DNA of 64,000 nucleotides from Xenococcus sp. MO_188.B8 (GCA_030065615.1 JASJDR010000022.1:17698-81697); one strand, 5' to 3'. Shown: positions 30,229 to 39,184, counted from the stretch's first letter. The notes: a model not told the origin generated them from the sequence alone. Made by a program: numbers and translations.

Positions 30229-30310
30229 TAACTTATACCGTTGTCATTTAAAGTTTGCAAAATCTGATAATCAAGACAAGAAAGACAATTAACTTGAGTT
30301 CAGCTAACTC

Positions 30311-32278
30311 TTAAGCTTCAAGCTTGATAATTTTGGCATGGGAGGGTTTACCAATGTCATTGAGATAAAACATCATGTAATATCCTGGGGGATAGAGATG
30401 GGCATTGGGAGGAGCAGTAAATTCTATTGATGACCCATCAGCTAAGACTTTCATTGGTAAATCCACTAACCTTTGTCCATAATCAAAGGAATGGGTAACT
30501 GAACCGAGTTTATTCAGAACTAAAGAACCTTTTTCTGTGCCATCTTTAACTGTAATAGTGCCTGATTGACCATATTTAAGGATCTCGGGCGCACTCAGAA
30601 TTTCTGGACGTGCTCCCGGCTTAAATAAATAGGGAGGACTAAAGATCTCACCTTGCCAGATTTCTGCGGGAACAAAGGGTTCTGGATCGCCCTCAGCAAA
30701 ATAATGTTGGGGATCTTGGTAAAAAGTTTCGATGTCAAATTCCTCAGGCTCACCTGATTTATTCGTTAACTTGGCAATACGGAAAAATCTTTTAGGATCA
30801 CCCAGCACATCGACATGAATCGTTCCATCTTCTTCGATGGCAGCTCGGTTGGCATTTCCTCCGACGATTAGCACCCGAGCATCAGGTAATAAAACTGCCC
30901 CGTTATGGTAAAGTCTGGGGAATTTGGCGGTATTAAGTGATTGAGTTGTATAGCCTGCTGCTACAGCTTGGTCAGGGGTTAACAATAAAGGTTCATAAAT
31001 CGGTTGATATTCGGGATATCGACCCCCATTAGTTACTAAAATTTCTTGGGTGGGTAAAATCACAGCCTGTAAGTTAGCTCTAGGTTGAGGAAGAAAATCA
31101 TCAAAGATCTCCCATTTACCATTAGGTTCGCCACTATTTTCTGGAGAAATCCAATGTTGTAAACTGGTGGCTATCCTCGTACCTTCTGGAAATCCGTCAG
31201 TATTGCCCTCCCGTCCAAAACTAATGCTATTGGTGCCGATAATCCCACCGAATAACAAGACATCTTCGGAATTGGGAACTTGCAGGGCAGTCCCGTAAGC
31301 TTTAGAGGTTTCTGATCTTTCTGGGCCTGGTTCAAAACTAACAGCTGATTCCCCTGATGCTGTTTCTTCTATGGTCATGAGATAGCTTTTTTTGCTGTAA
31401 TGAGGGACTAATACCCCAGCAATACCCGCTTCATCTCCAGTGATTAAAAGACGTCCATCAGCTAAGGGAAAGACGCGGGGATAAAGGTCGATGCTATCAT
31501 AAACATCTTCTCCTTCTACCTTGGTGTTAAAGGGACTGTTTTTCACATATCGGAGATCGATGTACTGAAGTTTTTCAGTCTTGGGATCGTAAATTTCTAA
31601 ACTAGGATTAATTTGGTTGGGTTCGGCAAATCTTAAACCAGAAAAAATCGCGATCTTCCCATCATCTAGGGTAATGAGACTAGGATACCAACGTCCATCT
31701 TTCATCTGTCCCAGGTCGGTCCATTCTCCTGTGCGCCAGTTATAGAGGTTCAACCATTTTGAGCCAGTAAAAGCTCCTCCAGGGTAATAGCGTCCTGTAC
31801 CACCCACAAATAAGACATTCCCATCGGCTAATTGTATATGGCCAGCACAAAAGAGATCGTTAGTGGTCTTGTGTTGGAGCTCTGTATCGTATAGGAGAGC
31901 AGGAGGTGAGGGGATGCGTTCAAATTCTCCGGTTTCCGGATCTAGTAACCCACTATTGTTAATGATATCGTAGTTAGTCAGATCCACACCCTCAATAAAT
32001 TTATATTCTCCATCCTCTTCCACTAGGCGACTGCGAAAACTACTACCGTTAACCATTAAAACTTTCCCATTAGGCAGCAGGACGGTATGGACAGACTGGA
32101 TACGATCGCTCTGAGGGGGCAGGGGAATTGTTTCCCAGACACCCATAGTTGCTTCTTGGCCACTTGTCGTATCCGCGATCGCCTGCGCTACGCCGCCAAA
32201 AACTAGGCTGAAGGCGAGGACAAAGGTCAGAAAAATTGAGAGAATTCTTATTCTAGAAGTTAATGACTTTGCTGGCAT
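30311..32278 (-). CDS. Secreted copper-radical oxidase (galactose/glyoxal oxidase-like, AA5)
   Basis: A 655-residue exported enzyme from the ATG at 32278. The signal peptide (MPAKSLTSRI, hydrophobic core, cleavage near AQA) favours this start over one at 32305 that overlaps the upstream stop. Kelch-type blades fill residues 50-540 and a DUF1929 early-set domain the C-terminus. All copper-radical oxidase residues are present: Cys144 (FCAG) and Tyr198 (RWYPS) for the Tyr-Cys crosslink, Tyr457 and His458 (RLYHNG), and His596 (VTHSF). Such enzymes oxidise alcohols or aldehydes and release hydrogen peroxide. The substrate is open; these are best known in fungi and plants, and scattered in bacteria. 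Confidence 0.88.
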   Translation of the reverse strand: MPAKSLTSRIRILSIFLTFVLAFSLVFGGVAQAIADTTSGQEATMGVWETIPLPPQSDRIQSVHTVLLPNGKVLMVNGSSFRSRLVEEDGEYKFIEGVDLTNYDIINNSGLLDPETGEFERIPSPPALLYDTELQHKTTNDLFCAGHIQLADGNVLFVGGTGRYYPGGAFTGSKWLNLYNWRTGEWTDLGQMKDGRWYPSLITLDDGKIAIFSGLRFAEPNQINPSLEIYDPKTEKLQYIDLRYVKNSPFNTKVEGEDVYDSIDLYPRVFPLADGRLLITGDEAGIAGVLVPHYSKKSYLMTIEETASGESAVSFEPGPERSETSKAYGTALQVPNSEDVLLFGGIIGTNSISFGREGNTDGFPEGTRIATSLQHWISPENSGEPNGKWEIFDDFLPQPRANLQAVILPTQEILVTNGGRYPEYQPIYEPLLLTPDQAVAAGYTTQSLNTAKFPRLYHNGAVLLPDARVLIVGGNANRAAIEEDGTIHVDVLGDPKRFFRIAKLTNKSGEPEEFDIETFYQDPQHYFAEGDPEPFVPAEIWQGEIFSPPYLFKPGARPEILSAPEILKYGQSGTITVKDGTEKGSLVLNKLGSVTHSFDYGQRLVDLPMKVLADGSSIEFTAPPNAHLYPPGYYMMFYLNDIGKPSHAKIIKLEA

Positions 32279-32294
32279 ATGTGATGAAATCTCG

Positions 32295-33320
32295 TTACTT
32301 AGCATTAAGAATTTGCTGGAGTTCTTGTTGAGTTGCGTGGATAGCTTTATCAGCAATATCATAGGCACTGGGATAGGGATTGGGCTTATCTTCGCCTGGA
32401 ATCCAAAACTTGCGTCGTGACAGCCGTAGAGAGTTGATAAAGGCGGGAATAGCATTAAAAATTTCCACGGCGATTGGCCCTTGATAGACCTGTAAAATAG
32501 GTTCTAAGAAGGGTTGCCAGGGTAGCCAACTAGTATGAACAGCTCCGCGATCTGGAGGAGAAACCTGGATATAATGAAGCCTTTCTTGCTCGGCTAAATA
32601 GGCAACTTGGGTTTTAAAGATTTCGGGGCCATCTCCATCAAGGGTTTCGTGGGCGCTATCGATCACAACTCCCACCTGTTTGCTCTCCACCCCCTTAAGA
32701 AACTCAATTAACTGAGATAATTTATTGGGGCCAGGAGTTTCCCAGTGGGTGATTGGTTCAATGGCTAATTTAACTTTTTTCCCTTCTGCATAGTGCCCTA
32801 ATTCATTGAGGATAGGTTGAGCGGTTTGATAACGAATCGCTAACTGCTCCTGTAGTTGATCACTCCAAATAGGCTCATTAAAATCTGTGGTGGGAAAAAC
32901 ACCATAGGGAATCACGATCGGACCCATCATAATTTCCCCCCTTAAAGCTGCAGTAATATCGACTCTTGATTTAAGATATTCCAAGGCTGCTTGCCTTTGT
33001 TGGGGATAGGGAGCACTGGGGTCGAAGGTTCGTGTTGCCCCGACATTAGTCGCGATCGCCACATCGGCCAATCCTTCGGAGTCCAAATAATGGCGTAGAT
33101 TGGTATAGTTTTCTAGATCTTTAGCATAATCTGGAGTTTGGCCATAATCTGGAGCAAAGCTGGGGGCAATGGGAAACTCAAACCCACTATAACCATAGGT
33201 TTTTAGCTTTTTAATATGGGCAACCACGATTTGCCGATATTCTAAATCATCGGGTTTCATGTCCGTGGTAAACATAAAAAAGCTGAGGTAAATATCGGGC
33301 AAAGATGAAGCGTTACTCAT
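32295..33320 (-). CDS. Sugar isomerase/epimerase-type TIM barrel
   Basis: A 341-residue cytoplasmic protein of the AP-endonuclease-2/xylose-isomerase TIM-barrel family. Metal-ligand segments are visible: LAIEPITHWE (Glu), VGVVIDSAHE (Asp, His), YIQVSPPDRG (His region) and IAVEIFNA (Glu). The layout resembles D-tagatose/D-psicose 3-epimerase-like proteins, but several such relatives act as lyases on keto-sugars. Its stop overlaps the alternative start of the copper oxidase gene, so the two are almost surely cotranscribed. The chemistry cannot be fixed from sequence. Confidence 0.82.
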   Translation of the reverse strand: MSNASSLPDIYLSFFMFTTDMKPDDLEYRQIVVAHIKKLKTYGYSGFEFPIAPSFAPDYGQTPDYAKDLENYTNLRHYLDSEGLADVAIATNVGATRTFDPSAPYPQQRQAALEYLKSRVDITAALRGEIMMGPIVIPYGVFPTTDFNEPIWSDQLQEQLAIRYQTAQPILNELGHYAEGKKVKLAIEPITHWETPGPNKLSQLIEFLKGVESKQVGVVIDSAHETLDGDGPEIFKTQVAYLAEQERLHYIQVSPPDRGAVHTSWLPWQPFLEPILQVYQGPIAVEIFNAIPAFINSLRLSRRKFWIPGEDKPNPYPSAYDIADKAIHATQQELQQILNAK

Positions 33321-33480
33321 GTCGTTCTTATCTTATATAGTCACTTTTTATTAAGAGAGCTTTTCCATCCAAGTAAGGGGAAGCAGGGTAAGAAAAGAAA
33401 AAATTCAATAACTCCCCCCTCAGGAGCTGATAACTGTTGTAGAGGCGAACGGTCATTCACCCCTACTGAATAACTGAAAC

Positions 33481-33870
33481 TTAGTAGCCCTTGCCTGTCA
33501 GCCAAGGAATCAAGCCTTCTGGATCTTCAACAATGGCTTTAGGATCGAACATAGGCCAAACATAGACAATTCCTTCTTCGTCAAGACGGAAAAAATTGTT
33601 GAGGGTATAAAGAGTCCCTTTAGTTGTCTTCATCTGCCAGACACCACTTGCTGTCGGATAGTCAACAGTGGTTGAGAGAATAGTTACTTCTGTAACGCGA
33701 GTCGAAACATCGCTCACAAAATTGACAACGGCTTCAACGCCGTCGAAGGTACTTTGACTAATGGGGCTGAGAAATTGAATCTTAGAAGAGAACTTTACTA
33801 AGGAAAAATCACCAGTTCTGAAAGCGTTAAAGTAGTCTTTGAGTATGGCGTGATATTGTTCTTGGTCCAT
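33481..33870 (-). CDS. NTF2/SnoaL-like protein
   Basis: A 129-residue protein with the NTF2-like cone fold: YHAILKDYFNAFRTGDFSLV helix, FDGVEAVVNFVSDVSTRV, then beta strands ending in YTLNNFFRLDEEGIVYVWP. The ATG at 33870 has GGAG nine bases upstream and is preferred to one 15 bases further out. SnoaL-like proteins include small isomerases, cyclases, hydratases and binding proteins. No catalytic residues can be assigned. It follows a second NTF2-like gene in the same direction. Confidence 0.72.
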   Translation of the reverse strand: MDQEQYHAILKDYFNAFRTGDFSLVKFSSKIQFLSPISQSTFDGVEAVVNFVSDVSTRVTEVTILSTTVDYPTASGVWQMKTTKGTLYTLNNFFRLDEEGIVYVWPMFDPKAIVEDPEGLIPWLTGKGY

Positions 33871-34030
33871 GTTACAAATCTCCAAAATTTACAAAATACA
33901 AAATTAGGCTCAGACGCATGTAAACTCTATCCTCAGAATTTCGAAAAGGCAATCGAAATATGTAACTTAGGTAAATCCAAGCTGAGCAAAGAGATTAGCT
34001 TTTTTTCTTTATTTACTTCCAGCTTGAAGC

Positions 34031-34432
34031 TTACAGCTTTGATAGCGGTTTATTGTTCCAAATTTGACGGTCAATTTTCCACTGTTGGGGTTCTTTTTTC
34101 ATTAACCATAAAGCTCTAAACTTGACCCTTTTAGATGGACTACCGTCATAGGGGTAAATGGTTGCGATCGAAATACCAATTACATAACCAAAATCTCCCA
34201 TAACCTTAATTTCATCAGCGGTGAAAATAGGATCAATATCTTGGTTGGCAATGCTCTGGGCAAACCCTTCGAGAATATCTTCTCGACCGCAGCGGTCTGG
34301 TACATTAGGAGCCATCCAAAGGGCGCTGTCAGTGTACATATCACCGTAACCTTGAAGATTTTTAGTTCTCACATTTTCGGCATAGACTTCCTCAAATAGT
34401 TTTCTAATTTCTTCGCGATCGCTAGATGACAT
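34031..34432 (-). CDS. NTF2-like protein (SgcJ/DUF4440-like)
   Basis: A 133-residue NTF2-like protein: REEIRKLFEEVYAENVRTK, then YTDSALWMAPNVPDRCGRED, then ILEGFAQSIANQ, and the closing WKIDRQIWN strand that is usual for SgcJ/EcaC-type members. ATG at 34432 has AGAGG at normal spacing. Its identity to the neighbouring NTF2-like protein is low, so they are not a recent duplication. It lies about 50 bp downstream of the exported TIM-barrel gene. Function unknown. Confidence 0.75.
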   Translation of the reverse strand: MSSSDREEIRKLFEEVYAENVRTKNLQGYGDMYTDSALWMAPNVPDRCGREDILEGFAQSIANQDIDPIFTADEIKVMGDFGYVIGISIATIYPYDGSPSKRVKFRALWLMKKEPQQWKIDRQIWNNKPLSKL

Positions 34433-34481
34433 TTTTTTACCTCTTAGCAAAGTGATTCATGAACAAATGCTTTATGGAAAA

Positions 34482-35657
34482 CTATAAACCTGTCACTTGA
34501 TGAAGATAATTGCGAGCCATCAGAGCATACTCTAACGGTTCACGTAAAGGCTTAATGGTAGTATTGCTGGGATCTTGTTCCGCTTCTACCATTAACCATC
34601 CTTTATAGTCGGCATTAGCCAGTGCTTGGAAAATTGGCTCAAATTTAATTATTCCTGCGTCATCACCAGGAACAGTAAAGACCCCAGCGCGAATGGCATC
34701 TAAAAAGCTAAGCTCTTCTGCTTTGGCTTGATTTAAGATATCTTGGCGAATATTTTTGAGATGAACATGCTTGATGCGCTGACCATAGGTTTTTATCAGA
34801 GCCAAAATTTCATTCTGGCTAACACCTGCATAGTAAAGATGACCAGTATCAAGGAGTAATTTAACGCTATCATCGGTACTTGACATCAATCGCTTAATAT
34901 CCGCTAGCGTTTCCACTCCTGTTCCGATATGAGGATGGTAACACAGCACCATGCCTTGAGCCGCGGCTTGCATACCTAAAGAATTTAGTCCCTCAGTTAA
35001 AGCATCCCATTGATCATTAGTAAAAATAGGTCTGTTTGCTAAGGGTTCGGTGGGTTGTTGATGGACAGCCCCTCCGAGTTCAGCAACTACAATGACGTTA
35101 CTATCAAAATTCTCCATGAACGCCATCTGATTCTCGAAGATTTTTTGGCTATCATCTGCCGCTCCAATGGTGAAGTAAGTCCCGACCCAGGGTTCAGAAA
35201 TGGTTAAACCCCGATCCTCTAAGTCCTTTTTCAACACGGCGACATCCTTGGGGAACTTAGGCGCTCCTTGAGTTCCTTTAAACCCTGATAGTGCGATTTC
35301 ACTGATAATCTGTTTATAGGAAATAGGAGGATTGAGATCCATCGTCAGATCATCACTGTTACTCCAACCTGTGGGGGTAATTCCTAAACGGACTTGATTC
35401 GAGTTAAAAAGCTGAGTTTGAGCTGCGGCATTGGCAGGGACTGCAGTAGTGATCCCCATCAAGATCACCATAACGAAGACAATCAAATAACGGCTGATTT
35501 GTTTCAATATAGCTACATCCTGAAACTTTTGAAGTTTTTTAAGATAGATATCCTTCGGCTTGTTGCCATCGGCTATACCAGTCTCGAACGAAAGAGTTTC
35601 TATTTGCTGTGTAGTTTTTTCTATGATCTGTGTAGTTTTTTCTATGATTTGTGTCAT
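34482..35657 (-). CDS. Exported IolE-like TIM-barrel protein
   Basis: The catalytic part (from about residue 85) resembles inosose dehydratase IolE: VRLGITPTGWSNSDD, SGFKGTQGAPKFPKD, VLCYHPHIGTGVET, LLLDTGHLYYAG, RIKHVHLKNI and WLMVEAEQDPS, with metal-type Glu, Asp and His residues. Unusually for this family it is preceded by a signal peptide (ISRYLIVFVMVILMGITTAV, cleavage near NAA). The start is uncertain. The ATG at 35657 puts a tail containing the repeat IIEKTTQ-IIEKTTQ in front of the signal. A TTG at 35507, with AGGA nine bases before it, would begin MKQISRYLIV, an ideal signal peptide, and may be the true start. First gene of the minus-strand run. Confidence 0.75.
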   Translation of the reverse strand: MTQIIEKTTQIIEKTTQQIETLSFETGIADGNKPKDIYLKKLQKFQDVAILKQISRYLIVFVMVILMGITTAVPANAAAQTQLFNSNQVRLGITPTGWSNSDDLTMDLNPPISYKQIISEIALSGFKGTQGAPKFPKDVAVLKKDLEDRGLTISEPWVGTYFTIGAADDSQKIFENQMAFMENFDSNVIVVAELGGAVHQQPTEPLANRPIFTNDQWDALTEGLNSLGMQAAAQGMVLCYHPHIGTGVETLADIKRLMSSTDDSVKLLLDTGHLYYAGVSQNEILALIKTYGQRIKHVHLKNIRQDILNQAKAEELSFLDAIRAGVFTVPGDDAGIIKFEPIFQALANADYKGWLMVEAEQDPSNTTIKPLREPLEYALMARNYLHQVTGL

Positions 35658-35742
35658 GAGAATTTTTGGGGATTGATAATCTCTTAGCACTCAGACAAGA
35701 ATATACTGCGTGAGACAAGAAATTCTAACTTCTTCCAAACTG

Positions 35743-35816
35743 ATCAAAGCTTTGATTTAACAAAATCTTAGTATTTTGTTAAAAGTACAGTTTTAAGTCA
35801 ACCGCAGTACAGTTTT
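35743..35816 (-). promoter_or_regulatory. Operator-like cluster of palindromes
   Basis: Three symmetric elements lie within 74 bp: a perfect 14-bp palindrome ATCAAAGCTTTGAT (35743-35756); an 11-bp perfect inverted repeat TTTAACAAAAT/ATTTTGTTAAA with a six-base spacer (35756-35783); and a direct repeat AGTACAGTTTT at 35784-35794 and 35806-35816, 22 bp apart, about two helical turns. The cluster is 86-160 bp upstream of the ATG at 35657. It has the look of a transcription-factor binding region. No regulator gene is found nearby, and the factor is unknown. Confidence 0.5.
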
Positions 35817-35938
35817 CATGATTACTAGGCAATCACTTCTTCATTAAAACAACACCTTACAAGTAAATTGGAAAAAATAATACATAAATTAATCTTTTGG
35901 GCTCAACAAGCAGAATTTTAAGTTCCCGTAAAATTTCT

Positions 35939-35952
35939 GTTACAAAGAATAC
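35939..35952 (+). promoter_or_regulatory. Candidate NtcA site
   Basis: GTT-N8-TAC differs at one position from the NtcA consensus GTA-N8-TAC. A TAN3T box (TATCTT, 35972-35977) follows after 19 bases, slightly short of the usual 20-24. It is 72 bp upstream of the PirA-like ATG. A nitrogen-control site there would fit the family, but the match is weak enough to occur by chance. Confidence 0.35.
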
Positions 35953-36023
35953 ATTTTAAAAATAAAAATGTTATCTTAAGTAAATACCAATATATGCATT
36001 ATTTTTTGATCAAAGAGTCCATT

Positions 36024-36182
36024 ATGAACCAAAATCGCCAAGAAAAACTAGCCAAAGCAGCGCTAACTTACCGTGAAAGTCTCCGCAAAAATTTAGAACA
36101 TCGCCTAGAAGCAGCAAGAGCTCAAGGTAACGATAAACTAGTTAGGCAACTAGAAGCAGAAGCTAATTATCTTCATATATGA
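36024..36182 (+). CDS. PirA-like small regulator (PII-interacting, arginine synthesis)
   Basis: A 52-residue, highly charged helical protein: YRESLRKNLEHRLEAARAQG then NDKLVRQLEAEANYLHI. ATG at 36024 is preferred to an upstream in-frame ATG at 35994 because family members start close to this point. The core RLEAARxxG...LxxQLExExxYL agrees with my memory of the cyanobacterial small protein PirA (ssr0692 in Synechocystis). PirA binds the PII protein and tunes flux into arginine by releasing the arginine-pathway kinase from PII. The assignment is from memory of the family pattern and not from alignment. Confidence 0.5.
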   Translation: MNQNRQEKLAKAALTYRESLRKNLEHRLEAARAQGNDKLVRQLEAEANYLHI

Positions 36183-36294
36183 ATTAAAATTGCTTTGCGA
36201 TTAGCTCTAAGCTGTTAGCTATCAACTGATTAAAGAAAGTTCAAGTAAAGGAGTAGTTAACTTTGCATGGTTTCTTGCTCCTTAATCCCTATAA

Positions 36295-37407
36295 TTATTT
36301 TCCTATCGCTAGGATTGCATTCTGACCTCCAAAACCAAAGCTGAAACAAAGAGTGTTTTGGGGGGTCTTTTTTGAGGAATTGAGCACCACATTTAAAGGG
36401 AATGCCAAATCATTTAATCCGACGCAGGGAGGCAAATATCCAGTGTTTAAAGCCATTAAGCAAAAGGCTGCGCCGATCGCTCCTGATGCGCCTAAACTAT
36501 GTCCTGTAGCTCCTTTCGTTGAGCTGACGGAAACTTGAGGGGTAAATAAATGCTCGATTAATTTGGCTTCATGCAAATCGTTTAACTTAGTACTAGTGCC
36601 ATGAAGATGGATATAATCCACCTCATCAGGCTTGATCTTACTACGCTTTAAACATTGCTTAATCGCGATCGCGGCACTGCGGCTATTGGACTCGGGCGCA
36701 GTAATAGCTTGCGCGTCGCAAGTTAAAGCAAAGCCCAAGATCCGACCGTAAATATGAGCCTTTCTGCTCTGAGCTAAAGTTGCCGTTTCTAGAACCACAA
36801 CTGCCCCTCCTTCCGCTAAAACCAAACCCTCTCGTTTTCGATCAAAAGGATAGCAACCAGTCTGCGCCAAGGCTCCGAGGCGTTCAAATCCTGCCAAACT
36901 CAATCTGGTAATCGGCGCTTCTACCGCTCCGGCAATTACCCTTTGACAGCTACCAGTTTGGATTAATTCCCAGGCTCTGGCGATCGCATGAATTCCTGTC
37001 GCACAGGCAGCCATCGGCGACAAAACTGGGGCGCTGGTTTCAATCAGTCTGGCTGTCAATACTGCTCCACGATGGGGCAAACTATCCAACCAATGAGCCT
37101 TGGGAGAATATTGAGTTGCCAAATTTTCCCAAGTGGCTTGGCAACCGCGACTAGAACCAATAACTACACCAGAATCAGGCAGAGGTGTTTTTAAACCTGC
37201 ATCCTGTAAAGCAGATTCCACCACAATCCTGGTTAAATCAGCCAAATCTGCAGGAGAATCGCCGATCATACCTAAAGGATAGGGTGGTAGTTCAGGAAAA
37301 GGCTGCATTAATCGAATCCCTGATTTTCCTGCCTGTAAACTTTGCCAGCTTGCAGTCAAAGAACCAAGACTAGTCCGCAAGCCAATCCCCGTAACTACAA
37401 CATCCAT
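36295..37407 (-). CDS. Beta-ketoacyl-ACP synthase (KAS I/II type)
   Basis: A 370-residue condensing enzyme. The nucleophile is Cys135 in SPMAACATGIHAIARA, and the His-His pair is His269 (DYIHLHGTST) and His303 (TKGATGHSLGASGA), with Lys298 alongside. The glycine-rich C-terminus (FSFGFGGQNAILAIG) is present. It is about 40 residues shorter than standard FabF (about 410), so it is probably a divergent paralogue and not the main housekeeping enzyme. No acyltransferase or ACP gene is adjacent. Catalytic residues are complete, so activity is expected. Confidence 0.85.
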   Translation of the reverse strand: MDVVVTGIGLRTSLGSLTASWQSLQAGKSGIRLMQPFPELPPYPLGMIGDSPADLADLTRIVVESALQDAGLKTPLPDSGVVIGSSRGCQATWENLATQYSPKAHWLDSLPHRGAVLTARLIETSAPVLSPMAACATGIHAIARAWELIQTGSCQRVIAGAVEAPITRLSLAGFERLGALAQTGCYPFDRKREGLVLAEGGAVVVLETATLAQSRKAHIYGRILGFALTCDAQAITAPESNSRSAAIAIKQCLKRSKIKPDEVDYIHLHGTSTKLNDLHEAKLIEHLFTPQVSVSSTKGATGHSLGASGAIGAAFCLMALNTGYLPPCVGLNDLAFPLNVVLNSSKKTPQNTLCFSFGFGGQNAILAIGK

Positions 37408-37504
37408 CTATGCAAGTAATAAGTAATAAGTAGTATATTTTCACGCTAGTGATTAATTTTGCACAAATACTTATCACTATAATCGACTGATAACTGATAA
37501 CTGT

Positions 37505-38248
37505 TTACTGTTTCAGGTTTTCTACGCCTTCGATGACTTCGGCAGAATCAATAACATCCCCTTGGTTGATGCTATCGACCACATCCATGCCTTCTAACAC
37601 TTGACCGAAAACGGCATAATCTCCATCAAGGAAATCCAAATCAGCTAAAGCAATATAGAACTGAGAAGAAGCAGAATCAGGAGCCTGAGAACGAGCCATC
37701 GCTACTGCACCGCGATTATGTTTGAGCGTTACATCAGGAGACATAATGCCCGACTGTTGTCCTAAACCTTTGCTATAAGTAGGTTCATCATCATCTGCTA
37801 ATTTAATTTCTAGAGGAATAGAACGTTTTTTGCCAGTCTCCGGATCAACAAAACCTCCTGTACCATTACCTAAAGGATCTCCCCCTTGAGCCACAAAAGG
37901 TTGAGGTGATTTAATGACGCGGTGAAAAATTAAACCATCATAAACTCCCCGTTGTACCAAATCAACGAAATTACCAGCAGTTATTGGTGCATCAATACCA
38001 TTAACCTCAATAATGATCGGCGAACCTTTCACTACTAATTTTACTTTCGCCATGCCTTCGAGTCTTGGTAAGTTATCAAACATTTTTGCGCTACTGGTTT
38101 TGTTGACTATAGATTGTACTGGGGTAAGGTTATCAGATGATGAGGTCGCCTGGGAAGAGTCTTCTGTTGTGCAACCTCCTAGTAGCAAACTCCCCAAGAA
38201 AATTGTCAGAATCAGATTTGTTAGCCAAAATTTATTTGTTGTTGCCAT
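37505..38248 (-). CDS. Cyclophilin-type peptidyl-prolyl isomerase, lipoprotein
   Basis: A 247-residue protein with a lipoprotein signal ([20 protein letters not shown], lipobox LLGGC with Cys26). The cyclophilin domain occupies about 65-245: [19 protein letters not shown], then [15 protein letters not shown], then [20 protein letters not shown]. The catalytic arginine is in FHRVI. It should assist protein folding in the periplasm or lumen. It is divergent from lpxC, 75 bp away. Confidence 0.88.
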   Translation of the reverse strand: MATTNKFWLTNLILTIFLGSLLLGGCTTEDSSQATSSSDNLTPVQSIVNKTSSAKMFDNLPRLEGMAKVKLVVKGSPIIIEVNGIDAPITAGNFVDLVQRGVYDGLIFHRVIKSPQPFVAQGGDPLGNGTGGFVDPETGKKRSIPLEIKLADDDEPTYSKGLGQQSGIMSPDVTLKHNRGAVAMARSQAPDSASSQFYIALADLDFLDGDYAVFGQVLEGMDVVDSINQGDVIDSAEVIEGVENLKQ

Positions 38249-38323
38249 GTTTTGATTTACTTACTGGTTTGGTAGATTTTACAAGGGAAAAAGTAAAAGT
38301 ATCAGTGATGAGGAAAAAAAATT

Positions 38324-39184
38324 ATGCTGAAAAATCTCCCAGAAGCTGTCACAGCTTTTACGTTATCGGGAGTGGGATTACATTCGGGATTGGTTACTAC
38401 GGTCAAAATAATGCCAGCACAGCCAGGAGCAGGTAGATATTTTGTGCGAGTGGATCAACCCCAACAGCCAATTATTCCAGCTAATCTGGACTCGGTTAGT
38501 CAAACTACCCTGTCCACAGAATTAGCCCAGGAAACGACCTCAGGCTCTGTGGTTAAAGTCCGAACCGTGGAACATTTGCTTGCTGCTTTATCTGCTAGTG
38601 GCATCCAAGATGCCCGGATCGAAATCGATGGTGCTGAAGTCCCTCTCCTCGATGGTTCGGCAAAATTATGGGCAGATGCAATAGCCGAAAATATTTGTCA
38701 CAATCAAACTATTGAACATCATTCCCCTCCTCCTTTAGTAATACAACAACCCGTAGTAGTGCAAGAACAAGATGCTTTTGTCGCAGCAATGCCAGCGTCG
38801 GAGACTCGCTTTACCTATGGTATTGACTTTCCCTATGCTGTGATTGGTAACCAATGGCATAGTTGGACTCTCAATAGAGAAGATTTTGCCACAGAAATCG
38901 CGCCGGCTCGTACTTTTGGTTTTGCTGAAGAAATTGAACAGCTACAAAAAGCTGGTTTGATTAAAGGGGGAAGTCTGGATAATGCCTTGGTTTGTAGCCA
39001 TCAAGGTTGGATAAATCCTCCCTTAAGATTTACTAACGAGCCAGCCCGTCATAAACTATTAGACTTAGTAGGGGATCTGAGTTTACTCGGCACCTTTCCC
39101 CAAGCTCATTTTCTAGCTTATAAAGCTAGTCACAAACTCCATATTCAATTAGCTAAAAAAATTTCTTTGCTAATTAGTCAATGA
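38324..39184 (+). CDS. lpxC: UDP-3-O-acyl-N-acetylglucosamine deacetylase
   Basis: A 286-residue zinc amidase, the committed step of lipid A synthesis. The zinc and catalytic residues are His84 in [10 protein letters not shown], His243 in [11 protein letters not shown] and Asp247 in the same motif, with GVGLHSG near residue 17. GAGG lies about nine bases before the ATG. It heads lpxC-fabZ-lpxA, all plus strand with short gaps. The usual lpxB and lpxD are not in the window. The gap before fabZ contains a small dispersed repeat. Confidence 0.93.
   Translation: MLKNLPEAVTAFTLSGVGLHSGLVTTVKIMPAQPGAGRYFVRVDQPQQPIIPANLDSVSQTTLSTELAQETTSGSVVKVRTVEHLLAALSASGIQDARIEIDGAEVPLLDGSAKLWADAIAENICHNQTIEHHSPPPLVIQQPVVVQEQDAFVAAMPASETRFTYGIDFPYAVIGNQWHSWTLNREDFATEIAPARTFGFAEEIEQLQKAGLIKGGSLDNALVCSHQGWINPPLRFTNEPARHKLLDLVGDLSLLGTFPQAHFLAYKASHKLHIQLAKKISLLISQ

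Larger units (their letters stand above)
35691..36023. other. Divergent intergenic region, 333 bp
   Basis: It separates the minus-strand sugar-oxidation run from the plus-strand PirA-like gene. The left half holds an operator-like set of palindromes (35743-35816) and the right half a candidate NtcA site (35939-35952). Both are listed separately. No gene is seen. Confidence 0.6.

Noticed and set aside
33850..34119. Plus-strand frame overlapping the NTF2-like genes
   Set aside because: Antisense to two genes with clear folds and ribosome sites.
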